From positions 636,979 to 700,978 of the forward strand of contig PTFA01000340.1 in NCBI GenBank assembly GCA_003342895.1: a DNA stretch of 64,000 nucleotides, in the 5' to 3' direction. Positions 53,001 to 64,000 of the stretch are shown piece after piece. The translations under genes and the position numbers were made by a program. Within the stretch, counting starts at the first letter, position 1; the number at the start of each line of letters is the position of its first letter. This DNA is from Casuarius casuarius (Eukaryota > Chordata > Aves > Casuariiformes > Casuariidae). Under the pieces are notes generated by a model that was given only the letters and a program-made list of their open reading frames with translations, was not told where the DNA came from and searched no databases.

Positions 53001-56000
53001 GTTCTGATTTTGATTCAACTGTGGGGCGGAAGATAAAACATGTGTGGGTAACTCTTCAGATGGGAGTTTCCTTTTCTGTTCTCCAGTGGGTTGGAGATGC
53101 ATGAAGACTGCAGGAGATGCCAGGAGCCACCTGAGCAGTAAAAGCCAGATAAAACCACAGCACATGATCCCAGAACGTACCCCCATTTTGGAAAGTGCCC
53201 AGGTAGGCCTGGGAAGAGCATGGTCCTGGCAAGCTCAGATCAGCTTTGGGCTCCGATTTCATAGGAAAAGAGCTGGTAAAGCTCTCCTGGGTCCATGCCT
53301 CTCAAACGCCAGTGTGGGGCCCTGGCTTTTCAGGGGTGTTTACAGAGGGAATGAACTGAAGCAGACGAATAAGCTGGCAGCTGGTGTTGGGGCACAGCCA
53401 TGTCCTGCAGCACCGCTCCCCATGGGATGCCACTGGGACATCCTGGGGACAGGAGACAGGCTGGGACATAGCTAATGACTGTTAAGAAAGTGAAGAGAAG
53501 TGTTTTCTTTTTCTTCTTTATGTTCCTTTCTGGGTTGAACGAGGCCTCATCCAAATACCCCTCTCACTTTGCAGACACAGCCTGCACCTGCTGGTGGTAC
53601 CTTGGCAGATCCATGTGTGGTTTTGACTCCGGTCAGCAGCGTTTGGGGTCTCATTGATGGGGGGAAGCTCTAGCATGAGGGTGAATTAAGGATTGCAGGA
53701 GTCAGGGGTTGCCCTCTAAGGCTTTGAGCTCAGACATCTGCGTGCCCAAACTGGGCAGCAGGCAGCTCGCAGACCAGTGGGCACCGTGGCCCCAGGCGGG
53801 CTGTGGGCACCTCTCCGCTGAGCCCGGGGGAGGGGGGCTCACCAGGACTGACGGGATATTGCTACATGTGTTTGCTGACTTTGCTGAGTAAATAGCAAGA
53901 TACAGCCTAGAGATGTGGCTGCCTCAGAGCTCAGACAGAAAAGTCAGGGAGAAGGAAGTGCACAGCCACAGCCAGTGCAGATGTGCTGATGCTCACAACC
54001 CTGTGACTGCTCCATAACCAAAATAGTGGTGGTAGAGTCCAGCAAATGTGCCCCTCTTCTATTCTTCCCAATGGGGAAATCAAGACCAAGGAAATCAAGC
54101 AAAGTTGTGCCAGAGCATGAACTTGAACCCTGGTGTCCAGTCAGCACCTCCATGCCAAGGGCTTGTGTGCCTGTGTTTGGCCGTGTCTGATCCTGCCCAG
54201 TGTAACGGTGCTAGTGTCGTGCCCCTCTCTGCGTGCAGGACGCCGGGCCCAGGAGAGCCATCCCTGGGATGAGCTTTGCCATTGTCAGCTCCTGCGCAGC
54301 CTTGTTCCAACAGGTCTGTCTCAGAAACCTCAATGCTCTGCCCGTGCCAACCTCCAGGTGCCAGTGCCCCGAGCGGGCACTGCTGCGCACCCCTGCTTTC
54401 TGGAGCTGTGGGAGCCGCAGGGCTCTTGCTGTCCGGGGGGGTGGCATGCCATGCATTGGGGCCACTCTTGGCACCCTGGGCAGCAAGGAGCACCTTGCAG
54501 CTGGGAGGGGAACTCTGCCGGGGAGGATGGGAACACAGCTCTGGGCTAAGTGTCTGATTTTCTTGAAGGGGTGGAGCTGGGTGCTTCCACGCAGCAGACA
54601 CCCTTCTGTCTCACACTCAGTTGGGGGCTAGTTAGACCCGGAGCAGGCAGCTTCCACAGCTCAGGCACCACGGCACGTGAGTCACCACCATGGGAAGCAC
54701 TGGGGAGGTTGTGGATATATCACGGGGGAAGGACAGCGAAGCCATGCTCCCATTGGGATCTTTTTCCTATGTGTCATTTTCCAAGCAGAGCCCGGTGGCC
54801 AGGAGCCCCCGCACGGGAGTGGTGACACCACGGTCTGGTAGGTTGGTTCTGGGCAGAGGGGGGGTGCCAGCCTGGGGGGTGCCGGAGAAGTCAGCCTGAG
54901 CCACGTCTGCTCTCCTGGGCGCTGTTTCCACAGCAGATGTGAAGCAAACCGGCAAGGGCGTGTGCTTCATGAGGCAGGGCTACTAATTAGTACGTACAGC
55001 ACAGGAGCAACGAGATCAGCTCTGCCCTCCTGTTTGCTGTCATATTTATGTGACGTTGCAAGGCAGCAGGGCTGAGGGCTGGAACCCACTGCTGCAGGAC
55101 ACAGCCTCAGAAAGGGCATGAGCGGGTGCTGCCGGTCCATGGCCTTGAAAGCCAGCCGAGAGACAGCTCAGTGTCCCTTGATGATCTCAGAGTCCTAACT
55201 TCAGGGTCCCAGCGTCCACAGAGCTCGTACAGAAACGGCTTGTGCATCAGCCACATCTGCAAGCCAAGACCACATTTTCATCTTGCTGCATGCAGGGCTC
55301 CAGGCCCTGCTGCCTGCCAGGACTCAGCTGGAAGCAAAGGGGTCTCAAAGGTGTTGGGGTGCTCTGGCCTGATCCTCGTTCCTTTGGGAAATGGGGTGGG
55401 AGGCCAACATGTGCCACCCAGATTCCCTCCTGTGAGGGCAGCCTCAATGGGTCGGTCTGCAAGGCAGCTCTGGGCCACAGGGTGCCTCTCACAAACCAAA
55501 AGCTTCCAGCAAGGGCGTTTGGAAACCGAGCTGCTGCAGGGGGAGCAGAGACACCCTGGCAGGCTTGTGCATCCTCCCGTCTCCACAGACATCCGTCAGC
55601 TAGATACGAGTCTGCGTGCCAGGCAGCTTGGGCATGCTCAGGACCCGGAGAGGAATGACTCGGCCTTGGACAGTCACCCGACAGTCACCAAGACCTCCCA
55701 GATCAGCATGATGTGTAAAACATGCCCACAAACCATGTCTGAAAAACACCCACTTTACACAACAGGACCTGAAAACCACCAATGGCATGCAGCGTGGCCT
55801 TCCAAAACCCAGCTACAAACCCTCATTGCCCGCTGGTTCCCCCGGAGCACACCCACACACCCGGGCTCACCACATGTATGCCTCGAGAGCGGCCATGCCC
55901 TGGGAAACACACACACGCTTTCCACCAGGCAGCCTGGAAAACATGCACATAACCCTGCTCTTGCTCATAGATGCAAGCAAACGCACTCACGCTGCCGTGC

Positions 56001-59000
56001 TACGCAATCCCCCCTATGTTCAGCAAATGCTTCCTGATCAACACAAGCCCCCTTGATATCAGGGCTAGAAAGCAAACCTGCACCTTGCAGAATAACGCTC
56101 TGTGGCTTGTGCACATACATGACCCAGAGATTCCCACAAACAGCCCTTCTGTAGTGCAAGGACACCTTCTGCAGCAGAGTTGGGAAAAATCTGCCCCTAG
56201 CTCTGAACACGGGAGCTCTGTGTTCAGCAGCTCCAGGACCCAGGAGCGTGGACAGCCTGGAAACATGCTCCCCATCCCGAGAACTTGTGCCCAGCTCAGC
56301 TTTCCCCAGTGAGCCCCGAAGCCAGCTCCCGCCTAGGGCTGGTGAAGCATCCCACAGAGCAGCTCTGGGCCTGCTATCCCTCCTGCACCTGGGCACAGGC
56401 AGGCTCCTTCTTAGCTGACACAGGGGTTGCTCAGACATCTCCTCTTGGACAACAGCAGCCCACTGGGAGGTGGCACACAGGGCGCTGAGCGATGCCAGCT
56501 GAGCAATGGCACTGACTGCTATTTTCCCCGGCCGGGAAGGTGCACGCAGGTGGACCAAGCTGTGCCCGGGCACTGGTGCTCCCAGCCACGAGTGGGTGGA
56601 GCAGGGAGCAGAGAGACCCCCTGTTCTGTCAGCTCTGTAGACTTGTGTGCAGCATGTCTGGCTGCCATTTTGTGGCTGACGCACGTGATCTTTGGGATTT
56701 TTAGTGCATCACCCATTTCCACACCATGGCCACAACCTGCCCAAACCTGATGTGTAGGAAAATTAACCCTGGCAATAAACATGCTCGTGCACACAGCCTG
56801 GAGAGCTGACAGCTTGCAAGCTGCATGTATGTGTCTGGCTGCGCACCATGCAACCTCCAGGCCCACTGGAGCCCACTGCTCTGCTTCAACGCGGCATGAG
56901 AAGTTCCTGTGTGGTGCCGCCACTTCTCCTGGCTGTGTTTTAAAAGCAGGAGAGGAAGTGAGCTCTTCACTCCTCCCGTTCAGATGGTTCCTTTGAGGTT
57001 TGCTTTGGTAAAGGTGGGACAGGACCAAAATTTGCAACCCAAAAATGGCAAACAGGAAGGGAGCTGGTATGCCAAGGTCCAAATGCAGCCTTGCTTGCAG
57101 CCTTGCCCTCCAGGTGTGGGGCTAGCAGCAGTTTGGTGGCTCCAGCCACCAAAGCCACCAGGAGTGGCCTCTCTTGATATCTGCTGTCTTTTGGTTTCCA
57201 GGTGCAATTCAAATGCAAAACCTTGGAGCTGTCAGTGTGCAAACTTCCCTTCCTCTCTCCATCTCTCAGGTGCTTTTATCACTGTGTCTGGTTTCAAGTT
57301 TCAGGCTCAGAGGAAACCTCGAAGTTGAGGGAATTTCAGCAATGCTCTGTGCTGCAGAAGGGGAGAGCATCACCCAGCCAGCAGGTTCTCTCTGCACTTG
57401 CAAAACCTTCTAGGATCCTAGGTTTAAATCAAGCAAATGCTTTGTGACAGTCCCACATCCGAGTGCCATGGTTGCCACGCTCAGAAGACTTCCTTAGCCA
57501 TAGATGAGTAAATGGAACGGGGTTGTTCCCTTATTAGCACAGCAATAAAAATGCTCACACAGGACCTGTAAACTGTTCCTTGCCCTCAGGTTGTTGCAAG
57601 GTTCATGCCCAGCACACGGGCTGACCCTTGCACAAGGTGCACAGACCCTGCAGCCCAGTGAGCGTGAAGACACTGCTTTCTGCAGGCACCGAACTTCGGG
57701 GCACACACGAACCCCTCTCCTTGCGAAGTCTCGGGAGGCTCCCAGCAGGGCTTCTCAGTGCACCAGCCTTACAGTGCCAGTCCGAGGCTGTCACACTCAG
57801 AGTGATTTTTTTTGACGGCTCCAGTGGGGCAGGCAGAAGTTCAGGGAGTGCATCAGAAATAAGCATACTGCATGTGGCCAGCAACCCCCTCTCTACCCTG
57901 CTGCAAGACAAGGGTCAGCACAGGCAAAATGCATTACTCAGCAGCTTGGAGGAGGCTCATGACATCCCAGAGCTGGGCTTCAGCCCTGGGCTGCAACCAG
58001 CCCCACTGACAGGGACCCAGGGTTTGCTAAAGCCCGCTGCCAGGTCTGCAGAAGGTTCCAGGAAAGGAGGCTGCAGAAGAAGAGCAGGGAATGAGGTGGT
58101 CTTGCAGCTGATGGCTGGATGTGAGCACACTGGCTCTGGCAAAGGCAATGAAGACTTTGCTAAGGAAACATCCAGGCAGTGCTGGAAGATCCACAGGTGC
58201 TGCAGTGCCCACTTTCCAATGGGACTTAACTCTGCTGACCATGAGCCATGTGGGCAGGATCAGTCCTTTCTTCTTGCTAACAAGAAGGACAACTTGGGTC
58301 ATGAAAGCTGAGGTCCCTCGGTGGCTCTTGCAAGGTCTGTCTGGCAGAAAGAGGACCTGGGGCATTTGCAGCCAGAAGCAGCAGAATGGCTTTGCTTTCC
58401 TCGGTTGTGGTATGGCCAAGGGATGCTCCCAGGCTGGCAGGGGTTTAAAGGTGGCTCCTACCCATTCTGAGTACCTTGAATCCCCGAACCCAGACAGGGC
58501 TGCTGTGGCTGCAGCCTGCACTACTTTGATCCTTGGCCATTTGTCCTTTCCAGCCCCAGCTCACTGGTGCCACTGCTGCCATCTGTGACCTGGGAGCTCT
58601 CTGAGGATTGCTCTCTGCCCGTGTGGATCAGCTCCTCGCAGGATGTAGGAGTTTGCCTTGCCCTGCACCTGACAGGGCAGCGCACACCCCAGCCAAAAAT
58701 GTGAGTCAGACACATGCTTCCCAGGCAGACCTGGGATGAATCCCAGCTGACGGAAACACAGTGTATCAGCCTCTGGGATAAGATCCCTAGTCAGCAATCC
58801 CCCTGCCCCCTTCCAAGTCAGTCTGCAGCTCTGCAGGGGTTTGGGTGAGCTTTGGGACGGGTCTGCATCTGTGTGTCCTGCCCAGAGGCAGTATGTGGAA
58901 GCCAGCTTTCCCGTCCCCGGGTCACCGCTGCACTGACACCCCTTCGGAGCTCCCCGGGGAAAAACTGAACTCATGGGAAACCAAACTGATGTGAAGAAGC

Positions 59001-59239
59001 CTGGCACTGCAGACAAGTGCTATGGCCAGCACCACGGATATGTGTGCGCCTAAAATCAGACTGGACGGTTGGAGACTGGAGTAAAGACGGAGCCATTCTC
59101 GTGACTTGGAGGAGCAAGAACCGAGCCCTGCAAAGCCAACACCGTGGGAAGGTAGGGAGATGGGGGCGTGTTGCTTGGAGGGGGTCGAGCTGCCAGCCTG
59201 CCTGTCTGTCTGTCATCTCTCTCCCCACCTCCTTCCTGC

Positions 59240-59240
59240 N
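59240..59240. other. Single undetermined base
   Basis: One n in CTTCCTGCnCTGG. It falls exactly at the possible donor of the candidate exon 59241-59390. Confidence 0.95.
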
Positions 59241-59390
59241 CTGGATGGAGCTATCGTTTTCTGCTTTAAGCTCTGCTTTCAGCGTCCTTTTCATTTCTTC
59301 CTCGTTGGCTCCCTCCTCTGGCAGCTCTGGCACATACACAGCACAGACCAAAGGTGCTGGTCTATAAATCGAATAGGAAGGACTGTGCTG
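59241..59390 (-). CDS. Candidate unidentified coding exon
   Basis: On the minus strand a possible acceptor TTGTCCCAG at about 59391 is followed by 50 open codons including SYSIYRPAPLVCAVYVPELP and GANEEEMKRTLKAELKAEND, ending ATCCAG next to the single unknown base at 59240. Codon content (lower GC3, acidic/lysine helix) differs from nearby noise. The donor cannot be judged because of the n. I do not recognise the protein; it may be a gene upstream of CCNB3, a retroelement fragment or chance. Confidence 0.25.
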
Positions 59391-60739
59391 GGACAAAATC
59401 TCCAGGACAGCCCTGGGAAGGGCCGGGAGGGAGTTTGGACCTGGCTGTGAGAAGACAGAGGAGGAGATGGCACCCCAGTTCTTCCAGCTGTTAATAAGAA
59501 GTTGGTCACAAAAGCAAAACTCTTTAGGGTGAAGTGGGGCAGATGCTAGCACCATTGCCTGCAGGCCTCCATCTCCACTGGGGACCTTGCACCAGGAAGA
59601 AGGGGGGCAGCTGAGCCCTGCCAGGGCTGCCACGGTCTGCTCCTTGGAGCCTTTCCCAGGATGCCGGAGGCACAGAAGGAGGTGAGTCGCCAGAACGAAG
59701 CGCTGAGCCATGCACCCTGTGCTATCGCCTGCTGTGGGGCCTGGAGACGAGCTCAGCTTTGTGGTAGGGTCAGTAGCAGCTGTCCAAGAATGGAGACAAG
59801 CTCTGAGGCTAGACATTAGGTCTTGCGTTCTGCTTGTTAGCTAGGGATGCTGGAGGCAGATTTGAGGGGCGAGCCCGCATACCCTCCTTAGGCTCCCACA
59901 TCCCTTCCCAGCCCCTCAAATGGGGTGGAAAACAAAGGCTTGTCTCTCCCTCGGCTCTGCAACAGAAAATCATCCACATGAAAACACGGAGCAGCTCTCA
60001 TTGCAGAAATGTAGCCAGTGCCTCTCTGATACCCAGCTGAATGCTAACAGCAGCGGGGATAAGGGGTACTGCTGACATCTCCTCCCCCCCCCNNNNNNNN
60101 NNNNNNNNNNNNNNNNNCCCCCCCGCCATCCTGTCGAGACTTGTGCAAGAACAAACCAGCATTCACAGATGGACACGACCCTTCCCCTCCCACAGGATCG
60201 CTGGTGCAGTGTCTAGGCTCTTCCTGCATGGCTTGGAGCATGTGGCATTTCCACTTGCTGGAAGGACACCCTGAAAAACGCTCTGTTGGGATGCATCTCA
60301 CTGCAGGACCTTTCCTGTATGCTTAAATCCTGATGTTTCTCATGCTGCACTGCTGCAGCACTGCGATGTCCTTCGGAGCTCACAGTTGTTAGGCTTCTCA
60401 TGAAGCCCCTGCTGCCAGAGTTTGAGGGCACAGGTAAAGCACCTTTCAGCTTCATATTGCATAACTTCCTAAGCTGGCATGCCCCATTCCTGGGTTTTTG
60501 GATGTTGGAAGGCTTTGCTCCAGCACAGGTGCCTGCATGAGCCCCCAGACCATAGTCCAGCCTGACTGCTGCCAATTCATAGCCCCCTCTTGCTGCTACA
60601 TCCAACCTGGCACTTCATGTGCAGCAGTTCATGGAAGAATAGATCCTGCTACATGCACTCTCAAGACCATGTTGGCGCCTGGAGTGCTCCATTGTGAAAA
60701 GAGATGGGTCACTGCCTTCATCCTAATCACTTCCTAGTA
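59391..60739. other. Intergenic stretch left of the CR1 element
   Basis: Mixed composition with one poly-C gap. No exon, RNA gene or repeat was recognised apart from the gap flanks. Confidence 0.45.
60093..60117. other. Assembly gap (25 n)
   Basis: Flanked by CTCCCCCCCCCC and CCCCCCCGCC, so most likely an unresolved poly-C tract rather than missing unique sequence. Confidence 0.97.
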
Positions 60740-62400
60740 CAGGTGATAGAGGAACCGATGAGGAAAGGTGTTCTACTGGACCTAGTACTTACAAACAAGA
60801 AAGGACTGGTTGGGCATGTGAAGGTTGGAGGCAACCTTGGCTAGAGGACTGGACTTCAGGATCCTCAGGGAAGGGAGCAGGGCAAAAAGTGGGATCACAA
60901 CCCTGGACTTCAGGACAGCAGACTTTGGCCTCTTCAGGGATCTGTCTGGAAGAATGGGATACGATCCTAGATGGAAGGGGTGTCCGAGGCAGCTAGTTAA
61001 TATTCAAGGATCACCTCCTCCAAGCTCAAGAACGGTCCATCCCAATGAGCAAGAAGTCAAGCAAAAGGGGCAGGAGACATGCATGAATGAACAAGGAACT
61101 CCTGGCAAAACTCAAACAGAAGAAGGAAGTATATAGAAGGTGGAAGCAGGGACTGGTAACCTGAGAAGAATATATGGACATTGTCCAAGCATGCAGGGAT
61201 GGGGCTAGGAAGGCCAAGGGACATCTGGAGTTCAATCTGTTGAGGGATGTCAAGGACAACAAGAAGGGCTTCTTTAGATACATCAGTAACAAAAGGAAGA
61301 CTAGGGGAAATATAGGACTACTGCTGAATGGGGCAAGGATCCTGGTGACAAAACACACAGAGAAGGCTGAGGTATTGAATGCCTTCTTTGCCTCAGTCTT
61401 TACTGGTAAGACTGGCCTTCAGAAATCCCAGGCACCAGAGATGAAGGAGAAAGTCTGGAGAAAGAAAGACTTTCCCTTGGTGGAGGAGGATTGGGTTAGG
61501 TATCACTTAAGCAAACTGGACATACATAAGTCCATGGGCCCTGATAGGAGGCTGAAGGAGCTGGCTGATGTCATTGCAAAGTCACTCTCAATCATCTTTG
61601 AATTATCATGGGAGAGGTGCCTGAGATCTGAAGAAAGCATATGTCACTCCATCTTCAAAAAGGGCAAGAAGGAGGACCCAGGAACTACAGGGCAGTCAGC
61701 CTCACCTTGATCCCTGGGAAGGTGATGGAGCAACTAATCCTGGATACCATTTCCAGGCATATGAAGGATAAAAAAGTGATCAGGAGTAGTCAGCATGGAT
61801 TCACAAAGGGGAAATCATCCATAATCAACCTGAGAGCTTTCTATGACGGAATGAATAGCTTGGTGGAAGAGGGGAGAGCAGTGGATCTTGCCTACCTTGA
61901 CTTCAGTAAAACTTTTAATACTGTCTCCCATAACAACCTCATAGGCAAGCTGATGAAGTACGGGCTAGATGAGCAGACAGGGAGGTGTATTGAGAACTGG
62001 CTGAATGGCAGAGCTCAGAGGGTTGTGATCATTGGTGTGAAGTCTAGTTGGAGGCCAGTAACTAGTGGTGTACCCCAGGGGTCAGTATTGAGGCCAATAC
62101 TGCTTAATATCTTCATTAATGACCTACATGATGGGACCGAATGTACCGGTACTGGGCCAATCAGTTCAAGAGCAGCTTTGCAGAGAAGGACTTGGGGGTC
62201 CTGCTGCACAGCAAGTTGAAGACTGGAACAGGTTGCCCAGAGAGGTAGTGGAGTCTCCGTTATTGGAGATACTCAAAAACCCTCTGGACATGGTTCTGGG
62301 CAACCTGCTCTAGGTTCTGGGCACTCTGCTTGAGCAGGGGGATTGGATTAGATAATCTCCAGTGGTCCCTTCCAACATCAACCATTCTGTGATTCTTTGG
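60740..62400 (+). mobile_element. CR1-type non-LTR retrotransposon, 5'-truncated and internally deleted
   Basis: The 5' part carries the end of the endonuclease region (GVLLDLVLTNKKGLVGHVKV) with stops. 61174-61710 encodes DVKDNKKGFFRYISNKRKT, and 61641-62219, in another frame, encodes reverse-transcriptase blocks including [20 protein letters not shown] and GVPQGSVL. The conserved FADD block and most of the C-terminal part are missing: sequence jumps near 62145-62205 to the 3' end (WNRLPREVVESP). It finishes with CCAACATCAACCATTCTGTG and ATTCTTTGG, a CR1 tail. CR1 elements copy themselves by target-primed reverse transcription. This copy is dead. Confidence 0.93.
61641..62219 (+). pseudogene. 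CR1 reverse transcriptase remnant
   Basis: Open for 192 codons but frameshifted relative to the upstream frame ending at 61710, where the domains overlap. Motif A (YLDFSKTF) keeps its Asp; motif B-like GVPQGSVL is near 62068-62090. The catalytic FADD motif is deleted, so no active enzyme can be made. Confidence 0.88.
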
Positions 62401-64000
62401 TTCATCCAGCCCCTTCCCACACCACTATAAGCTCTGTGCTGCCTTTCAAAGATGGAAGCAGCCCTCAGACCCAGCCCAGCTCTCCAGCACCATGGGGCCG
62501 TGTCCGAGGCTACTTGGAAACTCTTCCACAAGGCATTTGGGAACATGCATTCCAGGACTGCTTACTGGCCAGAGTGCCTTGGGCTTGAGAGAGAGAAGAG
62601 CAGGGAAGTGTCATTCATGGGATCTTTAGGAACTGACTTTCCCCACCTCTGCTCCCAGGCCAGAACTTGTTGCTTCCTATGCCCAGAGCCAGAAACATCA
62701 GCATTAGGAAAGGACCTTGTCTGTGCAGAAAAGGCTAAGGATTGCTGTTTCATTTTCCCCCATTCTCACCATTAATGACAGAGGTCAAGGAGGGATTTCA
62801 TGGCTAAAGATAAATAAATACTGGTAACAAGATGCCATAGAAGATGGAGGCACCACCCCAAGGCAATGCTGCAACACACCATGTATGTATCCAATAAACC
62901 CCCTTTGGAGAAAGATGGGGGCCCCAGCCTGCTAAAGGGAGGCTGAAACTTCTCGGGGCTAGGCCTGCCCCATGCTGCTCTGCTGAAGGCTATAATGCCT
63001 GGTGGAGAGCAATGTCTCCTAGCCCTTGCTGAGCCCTCAGAGCAGCCCCTACCAACATGAAGGTTGCACAGTTCAGCCTTGGCCCTGCCTGTGGCAAAGA
63101 GCCACCACAGTGTTTGCAATGTATGTAGCATCCTCAGCTGGTAAGGGCAAATCTCAAGGAGGGAGGTGAACTCAGACCCCAACGCAGGAGAGCAGGCAGG
63201 AGCTGATGGCGTGGGCTCACCTCGCGTGGCCTGGTGCCTGCCTCTGCTCAGCTTCTCTGCTCTGGAGGTGGCACAGCCAGCGTGAGAGTTCGCGGTGGGA
63301 GGCACAACACTGAGATGTCGTGCTGAGAGCCCACCGGGCCCCTGCCTGCTGAAGTGGCCAGCATGCCAGTCCAAGACAGGAGTTTTTTGCAGCGCAAGCC
63401 GCCCCCACGGGCTTTTGCCTGGGGCCCAGCAATTGGGACTGGTGGGAGCTCAAATTCAATGGCTTCATTTTGTGACTCAGAGCTTTGCATTTATTTGCTG
63501 GAAAAGGCCCCAGCAAGTTAGCCTGTTACCTGGAAACCGAAGCTCTCCAGCCAGCACAGAATAAAAGCAGCAAGAAGGAAATCACAGAAGGACGTGAAGT
63601 GAAAGAATTTCCCAATGCTCATAAGAACATTTGAGCAAATCCCTCCCGAGAGCTAACACGCTAACAGGACTTTTCCTCCCTCACCTCGCAGCAGCCACCC
63701 CCCTGCTACCACAGTTCCCAAGGGTGCAGCACTCAGCAGGGAAGCTGGGGCCAAGAGAAATGCCAGCAGCTGTGCTTGTACAAGGTACCTGCCAGCACTC
63801 AGTGCTGGTGTGTGGCTGTGCTGATTGGTGCTTGTGGCCCCTTTCACACACCCACCAAGACAGTCTTTCCAAGGTCAGTGTTCATCCTCCCCACATCTTT
63901 TCAATTTCCTTATCTATGCCAAAAGCTGTCATCTCCAGCCATCGGCATACTGTCCAAGCCTTTGGGGACGTTCACAGCATTGTGGGTAGGAACCGGCACA
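62401..64000. other. Unassigned right end
   Basis: No gene recognised. Plus-strand AATAAA occurs near 62810-62816 (ATAAATAAATA), near 62892 (CCAATAAACC) and near 63561. Short ORFs on both strands show no family features. Confidence 0.5.

Larger units (their letters stand above)
49059..59240. other. Intergenic region right of CCNB3, no gene recognised
   Basis: Moderately GC-rich sequence with scattered short ORFs on both strands, none resembling a known family. AATAAA occurs on the plus strand near 49387 and 49909, the latter in an A-rich stretch (AGAAAAAATAAAAAAATAC). A CCCA/CCAC tract lies at 50030-50060 and a T-rich tract near 53504-53525. Mammalian neighbours expected next (such as CLCN5 or AKAP4) were not seen. 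Confidence 0.5.

Overview
This is a vertebrate nuclear genome window: spliced genes with GT-AG introns, CpG-rich promoters, minisatellites, and a decayed CR1 LINE ending in the ATTCTGTGATTCT-type tail typical of birds, crocodilians and turtles. The organism is most likely a sauropsid, with bird or crocodilian as first guess. I cannot name the species. Runs of n (13226-14216, 38954-39010, 60093-60117, and one n at 59240) show a draft assembly.

Three genes were reconstructed exon by exon with consistent reading phase. (1) SHROOM4, + strand, coding exons 3290-10371; its first exon lies left of the window. (2) DGKK, a type II diacylglycerol kinase, + strand, 29 coding exons from 14754 to 43102, 1152 residues, with PH, two C1, split catalytic and SAM domains. 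(3) CCNB3 (cyclin B3), - strand, 11 coding exons from 48128 down to 43925, 404 residues. Order and relative orientation match human Xp11.22 (SHROOM4-DGKK-CCNB3), which is what identifies the kinase as DGKK rather than its paralogs DGKD or DGKH.

Layout: 1-3289 is SHROOM4 intron, GC-rich, with a 47-48 bp minisatellite at its left edge. 3290-10371 holds the SHROOM4 exons, extremely GC-rich. 10372-14753 is intergenic with an alternating purine-pyrimidine repeat and a 991-base gap. 14952-27456 is the 12.5 kb first intron of DGKK. 27457-43102 holds the remaining compact DGKK exons. 43103-43924 is a short tail-to-tail spacer. 43925-48600 is CCNB3 with a CCAAT/CHR-type promoter just to its right. 48600-60740 is intergenic with no gene I recognise, apart from one unidentified candidate exon near 59.3 kb. 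60740-62400 is a broken CR1 LINE. The rest is unassigned.

The three genes do not form one pathway: SHROOM4 organises actomyosin at the cell cortex, DGKK converts diacylglycerol to phosphatidic acid, and CCNB3 drives M-phase CDK activity. The main interest is that DGKK and CCNB3 look ancestral compared with their mammalian orthologs: DGKK keeps a SAM domain and lacks the EPAP repeats, and CCNB3 lacks the giant mammalian exon. There is also an unexplained minus-strand ORF below a CpG-rich block inside DGKK intron 8, and signs of an internal SHROOM4 promoter.
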